A stretch of DNA of 64,000 nucleotides from Marinobacterium alkalitolerans (GCF_017776525.1 NZ_JACVEW010000011.1:57781-121780); one strand, 5' to 3'. Counted from the first letter of the stretch, positions 31,850 through 42,166 are shown. The notes: generated from the sequence alone by a model not told the origin. Program-made: numbers and translations.

Positions 31850-32842
31850 GTGAGCTGCCCTCGTATCGCCATCACCCCCGGAGAACCGGCCGGCATCGGT
31901 CCAGAACTCTGCGTCCAGCTGGCTCAGCAGGCACCCCCCTGCCAGCTGATTGCGGTCGCAGACCCTGACCTGCTTCGCCAGCGCGCTCGACTGCTGGACC
32001 TGCCGCTGGAGATTCTGCCTTTCACGGCCGGAGCCACGGCTCAACCGGCGCCGCCGGGAGCGCTTTACTGTCAACCGGTTAACCTGGTCGCGCCAAGCGA
32101 ACCGGGTCAGCTGAATACCGCCAATGCGTCCTATGTGCTGGAAACCCTGCGTCAGGCCACATTGGGCTGCATGTCGGGCGATTTTCAGGCCCTGCTGACC
32201 GCTCCTGTGCACAAGGGCATCATCAACGATGCCGGCATTGCGTTCAGTGGTCACACCGAATTTCTGGAAGCGCTGACGGGCAGCCGCAAGGTTGTGATGA
32301 TGCTGGCGACCGAAGGGCTCAAGGTTGCGCTGGCCACCACGCACCTGCCGCTGAAGGAAGTTCCCTCCGCCATTACGCGCCCTTTGCTGGAGGAGATTAT
32401 TCAGGTACTGGTACAGGACCTGCAACGCTCCTTCGGCCTTGCATCCCCCCGCATTCTGGTTGCCGGACTCAACCCGCACGCGGGTGAAGGCGGACATCTG
32501 GGACATGAGGAAATCGACACCATCATCCCGGTGCTGGACGATTTCCGACAGCAGGGCGTCGACCTGGTGGGCCCCCTGCCTGCGGATACCCTGTTTACGG
32601 AACATCACCTGCGTGATGCGGATGCAGTGCTGGCCATGTACCACGATCAGGGGTTGCCGGTGCTCAAATACAAGGGCTTTGGCCGCGCCGCCAATATCAC
32701 ACTGGGGCTGCCCATTATCCGCACGTCGGTCGACCATGGAACCGCCCTCGATCTGGCCGGCACCGGGACGGCCGATGCCGGCAGCCTTCACACCGCACTC
32801 CAGTTCGCGCTTGATATGGCGCGGCATCAATCAGGACACTGA
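31850..32842 (+). CDS. pdxA: PdxA, 4-hydroxythreonine-4-phosphate dehydrogenase
   Basis: NAD-dependent dehydrogenase (330 aa) of vitamin B6 biosynthesis. It opens with [17 protein letters not shown] and contains [11 protein letters not shown], the metal ligands in [14 protein letters not shown] and [12 protein letters not shown], and [16 protein letters not shown] chose the GTG at 31850, since it gives the usual short N-terminus; a TTG at 31844 overlapping the surA stop is the alternative. Confidence 0.96.
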   Translation: MSCPRIAITPGEPAGIGPELCVQLAQQAPPCQLIAVADPDLLRQRARLLDLPLEILPFTAGATAQPAPPGALYCQPVNLVAPSEPGQLNTANASYVLETLRQATLGCMSGDFQALLTAPVHKGIINDAGIAFSGHTEFLEALTGSRKVVMMLATEGLKVALATTHLPLKEVPSAITRPLLEEIIQVLVQDLQRSFGLASPRILVAGLNPHAGEGGHLGHEEIDTIIPVLDDFRQQGVDLVGPLPADTLFTEHHLRDADAVLAMYHDQGLPVLKYKGFGRAANITLGLPIIRTSVDHGTALDLAGTGTADAGSLHTALQFALDMARHQSGH

Positions 32843-32844
32843 AC

Positions 32845-33660
32845 ATGAGCAAGAAACCCGTCGGTCACAAGGCGCGCAAGCGGTTTGGCCAGAACTTCCT
32901 GCATGATCAGGGGGTCATCGGGCGCATCATCCGAGCCATCAACCCACAGCCCGGCCAGCACCTGGTCGAAATCGGCCCGGGCCTGGGCGCGCTGACGGAA
33001 GAACTGCTGGATGCCTGTAACGGGGAGCTGGACGTTGTCGAACTGGACCGCGACCTGATTCCGATACTGCGTACCCAGTTCTTCCGCTACGCAGACAGCT
33101 TCAACATTCACGAAGCGGACGCACTGAAATTCGATTTTGGCCCCCTGCAGCAGGATGAACGGCCCCTGCGCGTGGTAGGCAACCTGCCCTACAACATCTC
33201 CACGCCGCTGATTTTTCACCTGTTGAGCTTCAACGGCCTGATTCACGACATGCATTTCATGCTGCAGAAGGAAGTGGTCGACCGTCTGGCCGCCGGCCCC
33301 GGTGATAACCACTATGGCCGCCTTGGCATCATGGCGCAGTACTACTGCCATGTAGAGCCCCTGTTCATCGTACCACCCGGTGCCTTCTCGCCCGCACCCA
33401 AGGTTGACTCAGCCATCGTCAGGCTGGTTCCCTATGACACGCCGCCCATCCCGGCCCGAGACGTGAAGCAGTTGCAGCAGGTTGTCCGCACGGCTTTTGG
33501 TCAACGTCGCAAGACACTGCGTAACAATCTCAAGCAACTGATTGATGCCGAGCAGCTTGAGGCACTGGGCATTGATCCCGGCCTGCGACCGGAACGTCTG
33601 ACACTGGAAGAGTTTGTGCGTATCAGCGATGCATTGACACCAGAGTCCAGTGCGGAATAA
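32845..33660 (+). CDS. rsmA: RsmA (KsgA), 16S rRNA dimethyladenosine transferase
   Basis: SAM-dependent methyltransferase (271 aa) that dimethylates two adjacent adenosines near the 3' end of 16S rRNA. It has [14 protein letters not shown], the SAM motif [14 protein letters not shown], and the catalytic [15 protein letters not shown]. It starts two bases after pdxA in the lptD-surA-pdxA-rsmA-apaG operon. Confidence 0.98.
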   Translation: MSKKPVGHKARKRFGQNFLHDQGVIGRIIRAINPQPGQHLVEIGPGLGALTEELLDACNGELDVVELDRDLIPILRTQFFRYADSFNIHEADALKFDFGPLQQDERPLRVVGNLPYNISTPLIFHLLSFNGLIHDMHFMLQKEVVDRLAAGPGDNHYGRLGIMAQYYCHVEPLFIVPPGAFSPAPKVDSAIVRLVPYDTPPIPARDVKQLQQVVRTAFGQRRKTLRNNLKQLIDAEQLEALGIDPGLRPERLTLEEFVRISDALTPESSAE

Positions 33661-33700
33661 TCGCAGCCTGCAACCCGAATTTGAGGATAAGCGAACCCAG

Positions 33701-34087
33701 ATGGACAACACCGAGTACAGCCGCAATATCGAGATCGATGTCACCACGGCCTATCTGCCGGATCAGTCCGAGCCGGAGGCGCACCGCTTCGTGTTCTCCT
33801 ACCGTATCCGCATTACCAACCATAATGCCGAGAGCGTTCAGCTGCTCAGCCGGCAGTGGCGGATTACCGACGGCAATGAGCACGTGCAGGAAGTTCAGGG
33901 TGAAGGTGTGGTCGGTGAGAAGCCGGTGATTGAACCGGGCAAGAGCTACGAATACACCAGCGGCACCGTTCTGGCGACAGAGGTGGGCAGCATGGAGGGC
34001 AGCTACCGCATGACTACACCGGACGAGCGCGAATTCGACACTCCGATCGAACCCTTTACCCTGGCACAGCCCAACGCGCTGCACTGA
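33701..34087 (+). CDS. apaG: ApaG domain protein
   Basis: Small beta-sandwich protein of 128 aa, the usual ApaG length, function unresolved; linked by position to ApaH and sometimes to Mg/Co homeostasis. The ATG at 33701 precedes the normal start (IEIDVTTAYLPDQSEPE); SGTVLATEVGSMEGSYRM is the family hallmark. In related genomes apaH follows directly; here apaH is 8 kb away and other genes intervene. Confidence 0.95.
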   Translation: MDNTEYSRNIEIDVTTAYLPDQSEPEAHRFVFSYRIRITNHNAESVQLLSRQWRITDGNEHVQEVQGEGVVGEKPVIEPGKSYEYTSGTVLATEVGSMEGSYRMTTPDEREFDTPIEPFTLAQPNALH

Positions 34088-34088
34088 A

Positions 34089-34955
34089 TCAGAACAGCCC
34101 CGGCTGTTCCGCCCGGGGCCTGCCCGCCCAATCCACAAACCCTTTCAGGCCGGGGCGCTTCTGTTCCAGCCGCTGCGCCAGCCAGCGCGCCAGCTCAGGG
34201 GCTTCGGCGTTGCTCGGTGTGTGCATGAAGACAAAGGGTGTTTTACCGGCATCGATCCACTCCAGCAGCTTGTCGACCCAGGGCTCCAGCCAGGGCAAGC
34301 CTTCCTGCCAGTGCAGGGGCGTGATAAAACGCAACATGGGCGCCGACCCGGTTGCCAACACGCGCAGTGGTACACGCGGCTTCTGCTGCAGGGCCTCCTG
34401 ACTTACCCGGTCAGTACGAGGGTTTGCAAACAGTGACCGTGTATCAAACATGATGCGATTGACCCCCATCTCCATCAGCAGCCGGTTCAGCTGTCGCTCC
34501 CCCTCGCCACCGTCAAAAAAGGCCGGATGACGGACCTCAACGGCATAGCGAAACCCGGCCGGCAGACGCCGTAAAAAAGCCGCCAGCTGAGCCAGATGGT
34601 CCGGTCGAAAGCGCGCCGGCAGCTGCAGGCAGAGCATCCCCAAGCGCTGTTCAAGCAAGCCAAGGTGCTTAAAGGTCTGGTTTAACTCATCATCGCAGTG
34701 CCTCAGCTCAGCCTGATGGCTGATCGTCTGTGGAAACTTGAAGCAAAACCGGAAATCCTCCGAGGTCTGTTGCCACCACTGCTTGATGGTCTCCTGCCTG
34801 GGCAGTCCGTAAAAAGTGGTGTTACCCTCCACCGAGCTGAAGCTGGCCGCGTACTGGGCCAGATCCGGCTGTGCCGGGTCCGGCAGGATCGAGCGATTCC
34901 ACTCGGGATGCTTCCATTGAGGCAAGCCAATAAAGTAGTCTGACGTCATGGCCAC
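34089..34955 (-). CDS. DUF72 (YecE) family protein
   Basis: TIM-barrel-like protein of 288 aa. Family features are FIGLPQWKHPEWNRSIL, the SVEGNTTFYGLP segment, FCFKFPQTISHQ and RYAVEVRHPAFFDG. The biochemical role of DUF72 proteins is not settled. The gene faces apaG with one base between the stops. It begins an inserted block between apaG and apaH. A second ATG two codons in (34949) is an equally good start. Confidence 0.88.
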   Translation of the reverse strand: MAMTSDYFIGLPQWKHPEWNRSILPDPAQPDLAQYAASFSSVEGNTTFYGLPRQETIKQWWQQTSEDFRFCFKFPQTISHQAELRHCDDELNQTFKHLGLLEQRLGMLCLQLPARFRPDHLAQLAAFLRRLPAGFRYAVEVRHPAFFDGGEGERQLNRLLMEMGVNRIMFDTRSLFANPRTDRVSQEALQQKPRVPLRVLATGSAPMLRFITPLHWQEGLPWLEPWVDKLLEWIDAGKTPFVFMHTPSNAEAPELARWLAQRLEQKRPGLKGFVDWAGRPRAEQPGLF

Positions 34956-35009
34956 TCTGTTGTTATACTACAACTCGTTCTTTCCACGCTGACAGGGTAC
35001 TGAATCACA

Positions 35010-35855
35010 ATGGATTTCGCCTCTCTCCTCGGCATTTTTTCAGGTATTGCCCTGATTATCAGCGCCATTTTCCTGGGCGGCAACGCCGACGTCTTCGTTA
35101 ACGTGCCCGGCATCATGATCGTCGCCGGCGGTACTCTGGCTGCCACCCTGCTGACCGTTCGCTTCAAGGACGTGCTCAACGCATTCAAGGCCGCCTGGAT
35201 CGTCTTCACCCGTGACAACACGAACCCCCAGGAGATGATCGACACCATGCTGGAACTCAGCCGGGTATCGCATCGTCACGGCCTGCTCAAGCTGGGGGAC
35301 GTGGAGAGCGATTCGCACGTACTCAAGCGTGCCTGTAACCTGCTCGCCGAGGCCGCGTCCGAGCAGGTCATTCGTAACACCCTGCAAAACGAAATCGACT
35401 CGCTGATGGCGCGACATCATTCGGTTCAGGACGTTTTTCGCAAGATGGCCTCCTACGCACCGGCATTCGGCATGCTTGGTACTCTGATCGGCTTGATTCA
35501 GATGCTCAGCCAACTGTCCGAGCCGGAGACCATTGGCCCCGCCATGGCCGTCGCACTGCTAACCACCTTTTACGGTTCCCTGCTGGCTACCATGGTGTTC
35601 CTGCCAATCGCCGGCAAGCTCCATGCTCGCACCCTGTCGGAAGTGACCAATCTGGAGATCATTCGTGAGGGCTGCATCAGCATCCTGACCAATGACCACT
35701 ACATGCATGTCTACGAGCAGCTGGCGTCCTACCTGCCCGAAGCTCAGCGCAAGCCTGTTCGCATTGGCAAGCCCAAAGCGGATGAAGCAGGCAAGAAGGA
35801 CGGCAAGGGCAAAGCCACCGAAAACGCCAAGGCCCAGTCGGCACCACGGGGGTGA
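35010..35855 (+). CDS. MotA/PomA-like flagellar stator subunit
   Basis: Stator channel subunit (281 aa), MotA/TolQ/ExbB superfamily. It begins DFASLLGIFSGIALIISAIFLGG and has NVPGIMIVAGGTLAATLLTV, a cytoplasmic loop with charged residues, and two further helices (APAFGMLGTLIGLIQML, AVALLTTFYGSLLATMVFLP), giving four membrane segments. This N-terminus resembles sodium-driven PomA more than MotA, but the ion cannot be decided from sequence alone. It is followed by the MotB-like gene and a PilZ gene. Confidence 0.9.
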   Translation: MDFASLLGIFSGIALIISAIFLGGNADVFVNVPGIMIVAGGTLAATLLTVRFKDVLNAFKAAWIVFTRDNTNPQEMIDTMLELSRVSHRHGLLKLGDVESDSHVLKRACNLLAEAASEQVIRNTLQNEIDSLMARHHSVQDVFRKMASYAPAFGMLGTLIGLIQMLSQLSEPETIGPAMAVALLTTFYGSLLATMVFLPIAGKLHARTLSEVTNLEIIREGCISILTNDHYMHVYEQLASYLPEAQRKPVRIGKPKADEAGKKDGKGKATENAKAQSAPRG

Positions 35856-35857
35856 GT

Positions 35858-36652
35858 ATGAGCAGCCGTCGACGGGAATTGACTCAGGAATCGGGTGCGC
35901 CGGGCTGGCTGATGACCTATGCAGACCTGATGACACTCCTGCTGGTGTTTTTCGTACTGCTGTTCTCCATGTCCAATCTGGAGAAAGAGCGCTTTGCCGA
36001 GGCCATGCAGTCTTTCAAGAGTGCTTTCCAGCAGGCGGTTTCCGGTGCCCCCGACAGACTGGTTCCCCTTGAAAGTACTCAGGGCACGCCCTCAGCCGTG
36101 AATGACGCCATCATGCAAGCGCCCGAGCAAAGCCAGCCGGCTGAAGAGAATGACGCCGAGGATGCGGCAGAATCGGAGGTGGCGGCACTGGAGTGGCAAC
36201 AGCTGACGCAGGACCTGGAGCGCGCCTTTCAATTGATGCAGATGCAGGATGCCATCGAGATCGGCACACCGCGCGATGGCAAGCTGTCCCTGCGCGTCAA
36301 GGGCGCTGCCCTGTTTACCTCGGGCTCGGCCGAATTCAATCCGGCCATGCTCCCCATGCTTGATGCCCTGCTTGAGTCCCTGATCGTCAATCCGGGTTAC
36401 AAGCTCGAAATACAGGGACATACGGATGATATCCCGATCAGTACCGCCCAGTTCCCCTCCAACTGGGAGCTGTCTGCCGTGCGTGCCACCACCGTACTGC
36501 GCTACCTGGTAGATGCCGGCATCAACCCCAAACGCCTGACTGCAACAGGTTATGGCTCGGCCATCCCGCTGGTACCCAATATCAGCCCGGAAAACCGAGC
36601 CATCAACCGACGTATTGAATTCGTACTGGAGAAGCGAGCCGTCGAACCATGA
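35858..36652 (+). CDS. MotB/PomB-like flagellar stator subunit
   Basis: Peptidoglycan-anchored stator partner (264 aa). It has a single N-terminal helix containing the essential ion-binding aspartate D23 in MTYADLMTLLLVFFVLLF, a linker rich in acidic residues, and a C-terminal OmpA-like domain (QGHTDDIPIS, NWELSAVRATTVLRYL, NRRIEFVLEKR). The ATG at 35858 is preceded by the Shine-Dalgarno GGGGGTGA; a GTG at 35852 is also in frame. Its end overlaps the PilZ gene start. Confidence 0.9.
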   Translation: MSSRRRELTQESGAPGWLMTYADLMTLLLVFFVLLFSMSNLEKERFAEAMQSFKSAFQQAVSGAPDRLVPLESTQGTPSAVNDAIMQAPEQSQPAEENDAEDAAESEVAALEWQQLTQDLERAFQLMQMQDAIEIGTPRDGKLSLRVKGAALFTSGSAEFNPAMLPMLDALLESLIVNPGYKLEIQGHTDDIPISTAQFPSNWELSAVRATTVLRYLVDAGINPKRLTATGYGSAIPLVPNISPENRAINRRIEFVLEKRAVEP

Positions 36653-37020
36653 AGCCGAATATCCAAATACCGGAGCTTAAGGACAGCGGCCGACGTGCCT
36701 ATCGTCTGCATGTTGACGAAGATGACCCCATCGAGGTTCATATTGGTGATATTGAAGTTAACATACGTGACCTGTCCGAAACGGGCCTCGCCTTTATCAC
36801 CGATCAGGCGCTGACCGACACCCGTGTGCCGGCGCATATCAAGTTTCGTATTGATAGTCGTACGATTATGCTCGAATGCCAGCTCATACTGGTTCGGAAG
36901 GTCGGCCAGGTCTGGTGTGCCGATATTGATGGACTCTCGGCCCGAGAACATAAGCTGCTGTCAGAGTTCATCACCTGGTGCCAAACACGTGCCATCCGCC
37001 GCGCCAAGAAGAAAGTTTAA
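36649..37020 (+). CDS. PilZ domain protein, probable c-di-GMP sensor
   Basis: 123-aa single-domain PilZ protein. Both halves of the c-di-GMP site are present: the arginine motif RRAYRL near residue 15 and DLSETGLAF near residue 41. It overlaps the MotB-like gene by four bases, so it is likely made with the stator. This suggests control of motility by c-di-GMP, comparable in role to YcgR; that link is inference. Confidence 0.85.
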   Translation: MKPNIQIPELKDSGRRAYRLHVDEDDPIEVHIGDIEVNIRDLSETGLAFITDQALTDTRVPAHIKFRIDSRTIMLECQLILVRKVGQVWCADIDGLSAREHKLLSEFITWCQTRAIRRAKKKV

Positions 37021-37071
37021 TAAAGTCTTGACGTTAGCATAATGCGTCCGTAATATACGCACACAATCTGA

Positions 37072-37148
<77 letters not shown>

Positions 37149-37154
37149 AATTTA

Positions 37155-37190
37155 GAAAAAACCGGTTACCGAAAGGTGCCGGTTTTTTCG
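37155..37190 (+). terminator. Intrinsic terminator of tRNA-fMet, first copy
   Basis: AAAAAACCGG pairs with CCGGTTTTTT around TTACCGAAAGGTG, which itself can form ACC/GGT. The whole 39-base unit recurs without change at 37301-37339. Confidence 0.9.
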
Positions 37191-37211
37191 TTTATGTACA
37201 TGGGTAAAAAT

Positions 37212-37295
37212 TGAGAGCTGACGAGCAGCTCGTCGGGCTCAGCTCTTCATAACCCCGGGCGAAGATCGCTGGTGCAAATCCAACACACGCTACAA
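37212..37295 (+). pseudogene. Decayed tandem copy of tRNA-fMet
   Basis: This stretch keeps blocks of the tRNA-fMet sequence in order (AGCTCGTCGGGCTC, CATAACCC, GTGCAAATCCA, CGCTACA). An AGCTCTT insertion interrupts the anticodon loop, the acceptor 5' half is lost and many bases have changed, so it cannot fold as a tRNA. It is followed by an exact copy of the tRNA terminator. Confidence 0.85.
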
Positions 37296-37300
37296 ATTCA

Positions 37301-37336
37301 GAAAAAACCGGTTACCGAAAGGTGCCGGTTTTTTCG
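37301..37336 (+). terminator. Intrinsic terminator, second identical copy
   Basis: Same hairpin and T-run as at 37155-37190. Because it points away from the downstream convergent GGDEF/EAL gene, it can also end that gene's transcript in the other direction (the A-run becomes a T-run). Confidence 0.88.
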
Positions 37337-37396
37337 TTTCTGAACCCCGGGCCAGAAACGGGGCGAGCGGTCATAGAGACTGCGTCCTTGCACAGC

Positions 37397-39436
37397 CTAC
37401 TGCTCGGACTGATACAGCGCCACAAAAGACTCTGCAGGCATCGGCCTGTGAAACAGGAAGCCCTGCCCGCTCTTGCACCCAATGCCTTGCAGCAGCGCCA
37501 CCTGCTCGACCTGCTCAATCCCTTCGGCGATGACATCAAACTCAAGCTTGTCCAGCAGCTGAATTAGCCCCTGCAGAAGCGTCGACGCCTTGCCGTCGCG
37601 GCACAGGTCCGCCACGAAGTCTCGATCAATTTTTACAACGTCCAACGGCAGGCGACGCAGATAGGTCAAACTGGAGTAGCCGGTCCCGAAGTCATCCAGC
37701 GCCAGATTGAAGCCCGCCTCACGAAGTCCATGCAAACGCTCCAATACACAGTCAGCAAAGTCTATAAACGCGGTTTCCGTTATTTCCAGCTCCAGCTCAC
37801 CCGGCTCAACCCCAAAACGTTTGACCGTCTCAAGGCACCAGCTCACCAGATCAGGTTCCTGAAACTGTCGCGCCGAGAGGTTGATGCTGATTCTGGGCAT
37901 TGGGCGTCCTTCACGTCGACAGTCTCGCAAAAGGCGACAGCTGCGCGCAAAGACCCATCGGTCAAGCGCCACAATCAACCGGCTCTCCTCTGCCAGCGGA
38001 ATAAAGTCAGCGGGTGAAATCAGCCCTTTTTCCGGATGTTCCCAGCGCAAAAGCACTTCAGCACCGATAACCCGGCTGTCTGAAAGCGCCACTTTGGGCT
38101 GCAGATAGAGTTGCAGCCCCAGGTCCGCGTTGGGCTCTGTTGCCAGAATCAGCTGCTGCTCCAGCATCAGGCGCTGACGCATCTCATTGCTGATGGTTTC
38201 ATCATAAAAGCGATAGTTTTCTCGGCCAGATTGCTTGGCTGCGGTCATCGCCGTTTGAGCGGAGGACAACAGAGTATCGGCGTCCATAGCATCCTTGGGA
38301 GACAGTGAGATGCCAATGGAAGGACTCATGCGGATGGTATCGCCGTCCAGGATCATTGGCTCGTGCAACAGACGGATACAGCGATCGGCGTGCCTTGCAA
38401 TCTCTGTCAAGTCGCCTGCACTGGTCAGCAAAATAACAAATTCGTCTCCGGTCAACCGGAACAACAGCTGCCCACTACCCGACAGTTGTCGCAGGCGTCT
38501 ACTAAGACACCTGATCAGCGTATCGCCGCCGCGCATGCCAAAGCGGTCGTTAATGGGCGATAACTGGCCAAGGTCTACACACATCAGCGCGAGGGGAGCA
38601 GGCGGGTTACGCCCCAGCTTCTCGGCAAGTGTCTGCATCAGCTTATGGCGGTTACCCATGCCGGTCAGCGGGTCCGTAAACGCCAACTGCTCGATCTCCG
38701 CTTCCTTGGCTCGCATTTCGGTCAAATCATGCAGAACGGAGACATAATGGGTCATCTCCCCTTTCGCGTCGCGCAGGGCACTGATGGACATCCATTGCAG
38801 GTAAACCTCGCCGGACTTACGCCGGTTCCAGACCTCCCCTTTCCAGATACCGTCATTCCCCAACGCAGCATTCATCTCATCGTAGAAAGCCTGGCCGTGG
38901 TGGTTGGAGCGCAGGAAACGTGGAGTTCTCCCCTTCACCTCATCCGCGCTATAGCCAGTGATCTGCGTAAAGGCCGGGTTGACCCTTTGGATGCGTGCAT
39001 GAGCATCCGTGACCATTATCCCTTCGATGGTACTGTCCAGAATGCGCTCGGCCATGGCTTCCTGCGCCTGCAACGCATGCTGCAGCCTCAGGTCCTGACC
39101 AATGCCAGTCAGACCTGTTACCTGGCCACTTTCATCCATGTGCGCCAGCACCCGCAGGCTGACAGGCACTGATTCACCATTGAGCGTTTGAAAATGTATC
39201 GAGCCATGCCAGTAGCCTTCCGACAGTACCTTGGGGAAGACCTCATCCCTGAGCAGGGCGAGATTATGCTCATCATGGAACTGATGCACATACATGGGCG
39301 TGACATTGAAGTCATGATTGGCCGGAACATCCAGCATCCGACGGCCAGAGCTGTTCATGAACTCGATACGATGGTTCCGATCCAGGCTGGCAACGAAGTC
39401 GCCGGTCAAATCCAGAAACTGACGCTGTCTGTCCAT
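37397..39436 (-). CDS. PAS-PAS-GGDEF-EAL c-di-GMP signalling protein
   Basis: About 679 aa, no membrane helix, so cytosolic. Order: two PAS domains (about 5-120 and 130-245), a GGDEF domain and a C-terminal EAL domain. The GGDEF core reads RLTGDEF, with Thr in place of the first Gly, so the cyclase may be weak or regulatory. The EAL domain keeps GAEVLLRWEHP (EVL for EAL), LEITET, DDFGTGYSSL and AEGIEQ, so phosphodiesterase activity is likely. The ATG at 39434-39436 is assumed; a TTG at 39457 would add seven residues. It lies directly after the chemoreceptor gene and close to the PilZ/stator genes. Confidence 0.9.
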   Translation of the reverse strand: MDRQRQFLDLTGDFVASLDRNHRIEFMNSSGRRMLDVPANHDFNVTPMYVHQFHDEHNLALLRDEVFPKVLSEGYWHGSIHFQTLNGESVPVSLRVLAHMDESGQVTGLTGIGQDLRLQHALQAQEAMAERILDSTIEGIMVTDAHARIQRVNPAFTQITGYSADEVKGRTPRFLRSNHHGQAFYDEMNAALGNDGIWKGEVWNRRKSGEVYLQWMSISALRDAKGEMTHYVSVLHDLTEMRAKEAEIEQLAFTDPLTGMGNRHKLMQTLAEKLGRNPPAPLALMCVDLGQLSPINDRFGMRGGDTLIRCLSRRLRQLSGSGQLLFRLTGDEFVILLTSAGDLTEIARHADRCIRLLHEPMILDGDTIRMSPSIGISLSPKDAMDADTLLSSAQTAMTAAKQSGRENYRFYDETISNEMRQRLMLEQQLILATEPNADLGLQLYLQPKVALSDSRVIGAEVLLRWEHPEKGLISPADFIPLAEESRLIVALDRWVFARSCRLLRDCRREGRPMPRISINLSARQFQEPDLVSWCLETVKRFGVEPGELELEITETAFIDFADCVLERLHGLREAGFNLALDDFGTGYSSLTYLRRLPLDVVKIDRDFVADLCRDGKASTLLQGLIQLLDKLEFDVIAEGIEQVEQVALLQGIGCKSGQGFLFHRPMPAESFVALYQSEQ

Positions 39437-39457
39437 ATTCAATCCATTTGCTGACAA

Positions 39458-41035
39458 TTACGCTGACTTCCGACTCCAGAACTGATCGGCAAGCGCACTA
39501 AGCTCCGTTGCGACCGTCAGCACATGCTGCCCGGCGGTGGAACTTTGCTCAGCGGCATCCAGGTTCTCTTCGGACATAGATTGAATGGAGACGATGCTGC
39601 GGTCAATCTCCGAGGCCACACTGCTTTGCTGCTCTACGGCCGAGGCAGTTTGCACACTCATATCCGTAATGCGGCGAATTGAGTTCAGAATATTGTCCAG
39701 TGCGACCACTGTTTCGTCACTCAGCTCCACACAACGATCAGCCTGGTTACGTCCCCTGTTGATCGTCTCAACCGCATCGTTGGCACAGGTCTGCAACTGC
39801 TCGATCATGTTGCGCACTTTCTCCGTGGAGTCTTGCGTGCGCAGAGACAGTGAGCGCACTTCGTCCGCCACAACGGCAAAGCCGCGTCCCGCTTCGCCGG
39901 CGCGCGCCGCCTCGATTGCCGCGTTCAGTGCCAACAGGTTGGTCTGCTCGGAAATATCAGTAATGACATCCAGAATGTTGGCGATACCCCGGCTGCTTTC
40001 ATCGAGTTTGGCAATAACGGATTCCGTTGAGCCCATGTGCTCCTGCAGGTGATGTACCGCCGTAGTAGTCGCTTCAACGGTTCGTTTGCCATGGGCAACT
40101 TCTTCAACCGCTGCCTCAGCCGCATCAGAGCTGCTGTGTGCATTGCCGGCAACCTCTTGAACGGAGGCAGACATTTCACTGACCGCCGCAGCCGACTGGT
40201 TGAGCTCGCCCGTTTGCTGCCGCACACCATGCTGTGACTGATTGACCGCGGCACTCAGGGCAGAGGCTTCATCTTTCAAATGGCCAGCCGAGTCCCGCAT
40301 GCGCCCTACAAGCCCGTCACGCTCTGCCCGCAGCAACCGCATGACAAGACGCACCTGCCCAATATCATCCTGACGGCCTGTATAGACGTAGCGTGCCACA
40401 GGGTCTGCAATCTGCTGTTCGCAATCCTGTACCAGACGACGCCAGGGCTGCAGAGAAAACAGGACGCCTGCCAGCATCACCAGCATTGACAAGGCCATCA
40501 GCGGCAGAGCCCATTGGGGTTGCATGCTGCTGGCCAGCAGTGCGGCGCCACCAGGAACAAGAACAGACAACAGCAGACGTGCGCTCAGTCCGAGCCGGCC
40601 CAGAAGTGCACTCGGCATCGGCTTGCGGTTGGCACTCAAGCGGTCATAGACGGATTCAGCACGCGCCACAACGTCTGACTCAGGCTTACGACGGACGGAC
40701 TGGTATTCACAGACCTGACCGTTCTTTTCAATCGGGGTAACAAACGCATCGACCCAGTAGTGATCACCGTTCTTGCAGCGATTCTTCACCACCCCCATCC
40801 AGGGCTGGCCCGATTTCACACGCCCCCACAATGTTTCGAAAGCAGCAGGCGGCATATCAGGATGACGCACGACGTTGTGGTTGCGCCCCATGAGCTCGTC
40901 AGGCTCAAAGCCACAGATATCGATGAAGTCACGATTGACGTAGGTAATCGCGCCCTTCAAGTCGGTTGTGGATAAAATGTTGGCGTGGTCAGAGACGTTT
41001 TGTTCTTGTTGTGTAACCGGCTCATTGATCTTCAT
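39458..41035 (-). CDS. PAS-containing methyl-accepting chemotaxis protein, Aer-like
   Basis: About 525 aa from the ATG at 41033-41035. The N-terminal PAS ([34 protein letters not shown]) resembles the FAD-binding PAS of the aerotaxis receptor Aer. It is followed by a double hydrophobic segment (about residues 150-200), a linker and the MCP signalling domain with the hairpin tip [21 protein letters not shown]. It probably senses redox or oxygen and signals to CheA; the ligand is inference. Its stop abuts the GGDEF/EAL gene, so the two may be co-transcribed. Confidence 0.9.
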   Translation of the reverse strand: MKINEPVTQQEQNVSDHANILSTTDLKGAITYVNRDFIDICGFEPDELMGRNHNVVRHPDMPPAAFETLWGRVKSGQPWMGVVKNRCKNGDHYWVDAFVTPIEKNGQVCEYQSVRRKPESDVVARAESVYDRLSANRKPMPSALLGRLGLSARLLLSVLVPGGAALLASSMQPQWALPLMALSMLVMLAGVLFSLQPWRRLVQDCEQQIADPVARYVYTGRQDDIGQVRLVMRLLRAERDGLVGRMRDSAGHLKDEASALSAAVNQSQHGVRQQTGELNQSAAAVSEMSASVQEVAGNAHSSSDAAEAAVEEVAHGKRTVEATTTAVHHLQEHMGSTESVIAKLDESSRGIANILDVITDISEQTNLLALNAAIEAARAGEAGRGFAVVADEVRSLSLRTQDSTEKVRNMIEQLQTCANDAVETINRGRNQADRCVELSDETVVALDNILNSIRRITDMSVQTASAVEQQSSVASEIDRSIVSIQSMSEENLDAAEQSSTAGQHVLTVATELSALADQFWSRKSA

Positions 41036-41391
41036 TTCGATCCCTCGACTTTGAACCACCGAATACTATTTAAACGGCTGTTTTCGACATTACTCTAGTA
41101 TTGCCATCCAGACAACAGCCTTACGAAAAGTAGTGATATTTACGTTACAGGCCAGGATTCAGTTCATACCCGAATAAGCCAGACGTCCCATCACACCTCG
41201 TTTGCAGGCTGCCTGTAGTGCTCCAAAACGGTGACTACCGATCCCAAAGCGGTGCACGTTTTTGACCGGCTCGACTCGCAATAATCACAAGCATCTGTAA
41301 TTAAAAGAAAAATCCATTTTGGGCACATTTTTAGCTGTCCCGATACATGGCTGCCGTTGGACACGGCAATCAAGACACTGAAGGGGAATAG
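41036..41391. other. Non-coding divergent gap between chemoreceptor and porin genes
   Basis: 356 bp without a gene. It must hold the leftward promoter of the chemoreceptor and the rightward promoter of the outer-membrane protein. A Shine-Dalgarno AAGGGGA precedes the ATG pair at 41392/41395. I see no repeat, hairpin or RNA gene that I could defend. Confidence 0.5.
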
Positions 41392-42036
41392 ATGATGAAA
41401 AAACTGACTAAAAACGCCATCGCTGTCACTCTACTGGCCGCCTCAGCAAGCGCGTCTGCCGAGCTGTCACTGAACGTAGGGGCCATGAGCGACTACTGGT
41501 TCCGAGGCATCGACCAGACGGAAAACAATGCCAGTCTGATGGCCGGTGCCGATTACGATTTCGGTAACGGCTTCTACGTCGGTACCTGGGGAGCCCAGCT
41601 GGATGATGCCGAGCTTGAGTACGATCTCTATGGTGGTTACAGCGGCAGCTACGAAGACCTCAGCTACGGCGTCGGCTATGCCGGTTACTTCTACACCGAC
41701 AGCGACGTTTCCACTTACCACGAACTGATTTTCAGTGCTGGCTACAAGTTCCTGAGTGCGGACTTTGTGCTGGGCACCGAAGACGCGGATGACTCAGCCA
41801 ATGATGCCGACTACACCTTCTTCAGCCTGAGCGGCGAATACGAAGGCGCCTACCTGACCTACGGTGTATTCGGTGAAGATTACGAAGGGGATTATGTAGA
41901 AGCGGGTTACGGCACCAGCTTCCAGGGACTGGACATGAGCCTGGCCTACATCAAGCAGCTGGACACAGAACTGGATGGCGACGGCGAGAAGGACTCCGAA
42001 CTCGTCTTCACCATCAGCAAAACGTTCGATCTCTGA
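41392..42036 (+). CDS. TIGR02001 (TorF-like) outer-membrane protein, putative porin
   Basis: 214 aa with a signal peptide (AIAVTLLAASASASA). The mature start LSLNVGAMSDYWFRGIDQTENN is characteristic of the TIGR02001 family, small beta-barrels with alternating aromatic strands (YVGTWGAQLDD, EYDLYGGYSG, LSYGVGYAGYFY). It is very acidic (D/E-rich). Either of two adjacent ATGs (41392, 41395) may be used. Followed by an intrinsic terminator. Confidence 0.88.
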   Translation: MMKKLTKNAIAVTLLAASASASAELSLNVGAMSDYWFRGIDQTENNASLMAGADYDFGNGFYVGTWGAQLDDAELEYDLYGGYSGSYEDLSYGVGYAGYFYTDSDVSTYHELIFSAGYKFLSADFVLGTEDADDSANDADYTFFSLSGEYEGAYLTYGVFGEDYEGDYVEAGYGTSFQGLDMSLAYIKQLDTELDGDGEKDSELVFTISKTFDL

Positions 42037-42071
42037 TCAAGCTCCACTTCGCTCCATACATACTAAGATTT

Positions 42072-42094
42072 GAGGCTCTCCGGAGCCTCTTTTT
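42072..42094 (+). terminator. Intrinsic terminator after the TIGR02001 gene
   Basis: GAGGCTC pairs with GAGCCTC around a TCCG loop and is followed by five T. Confidence 0.9.
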
Positions 42095-42166
42095 ACGCCT
42101 GCGCCAATAGAACAGCCCCGGCCTGATTCGTTATCATTCAATTACATTCGCGACTCAGGACCCTTT

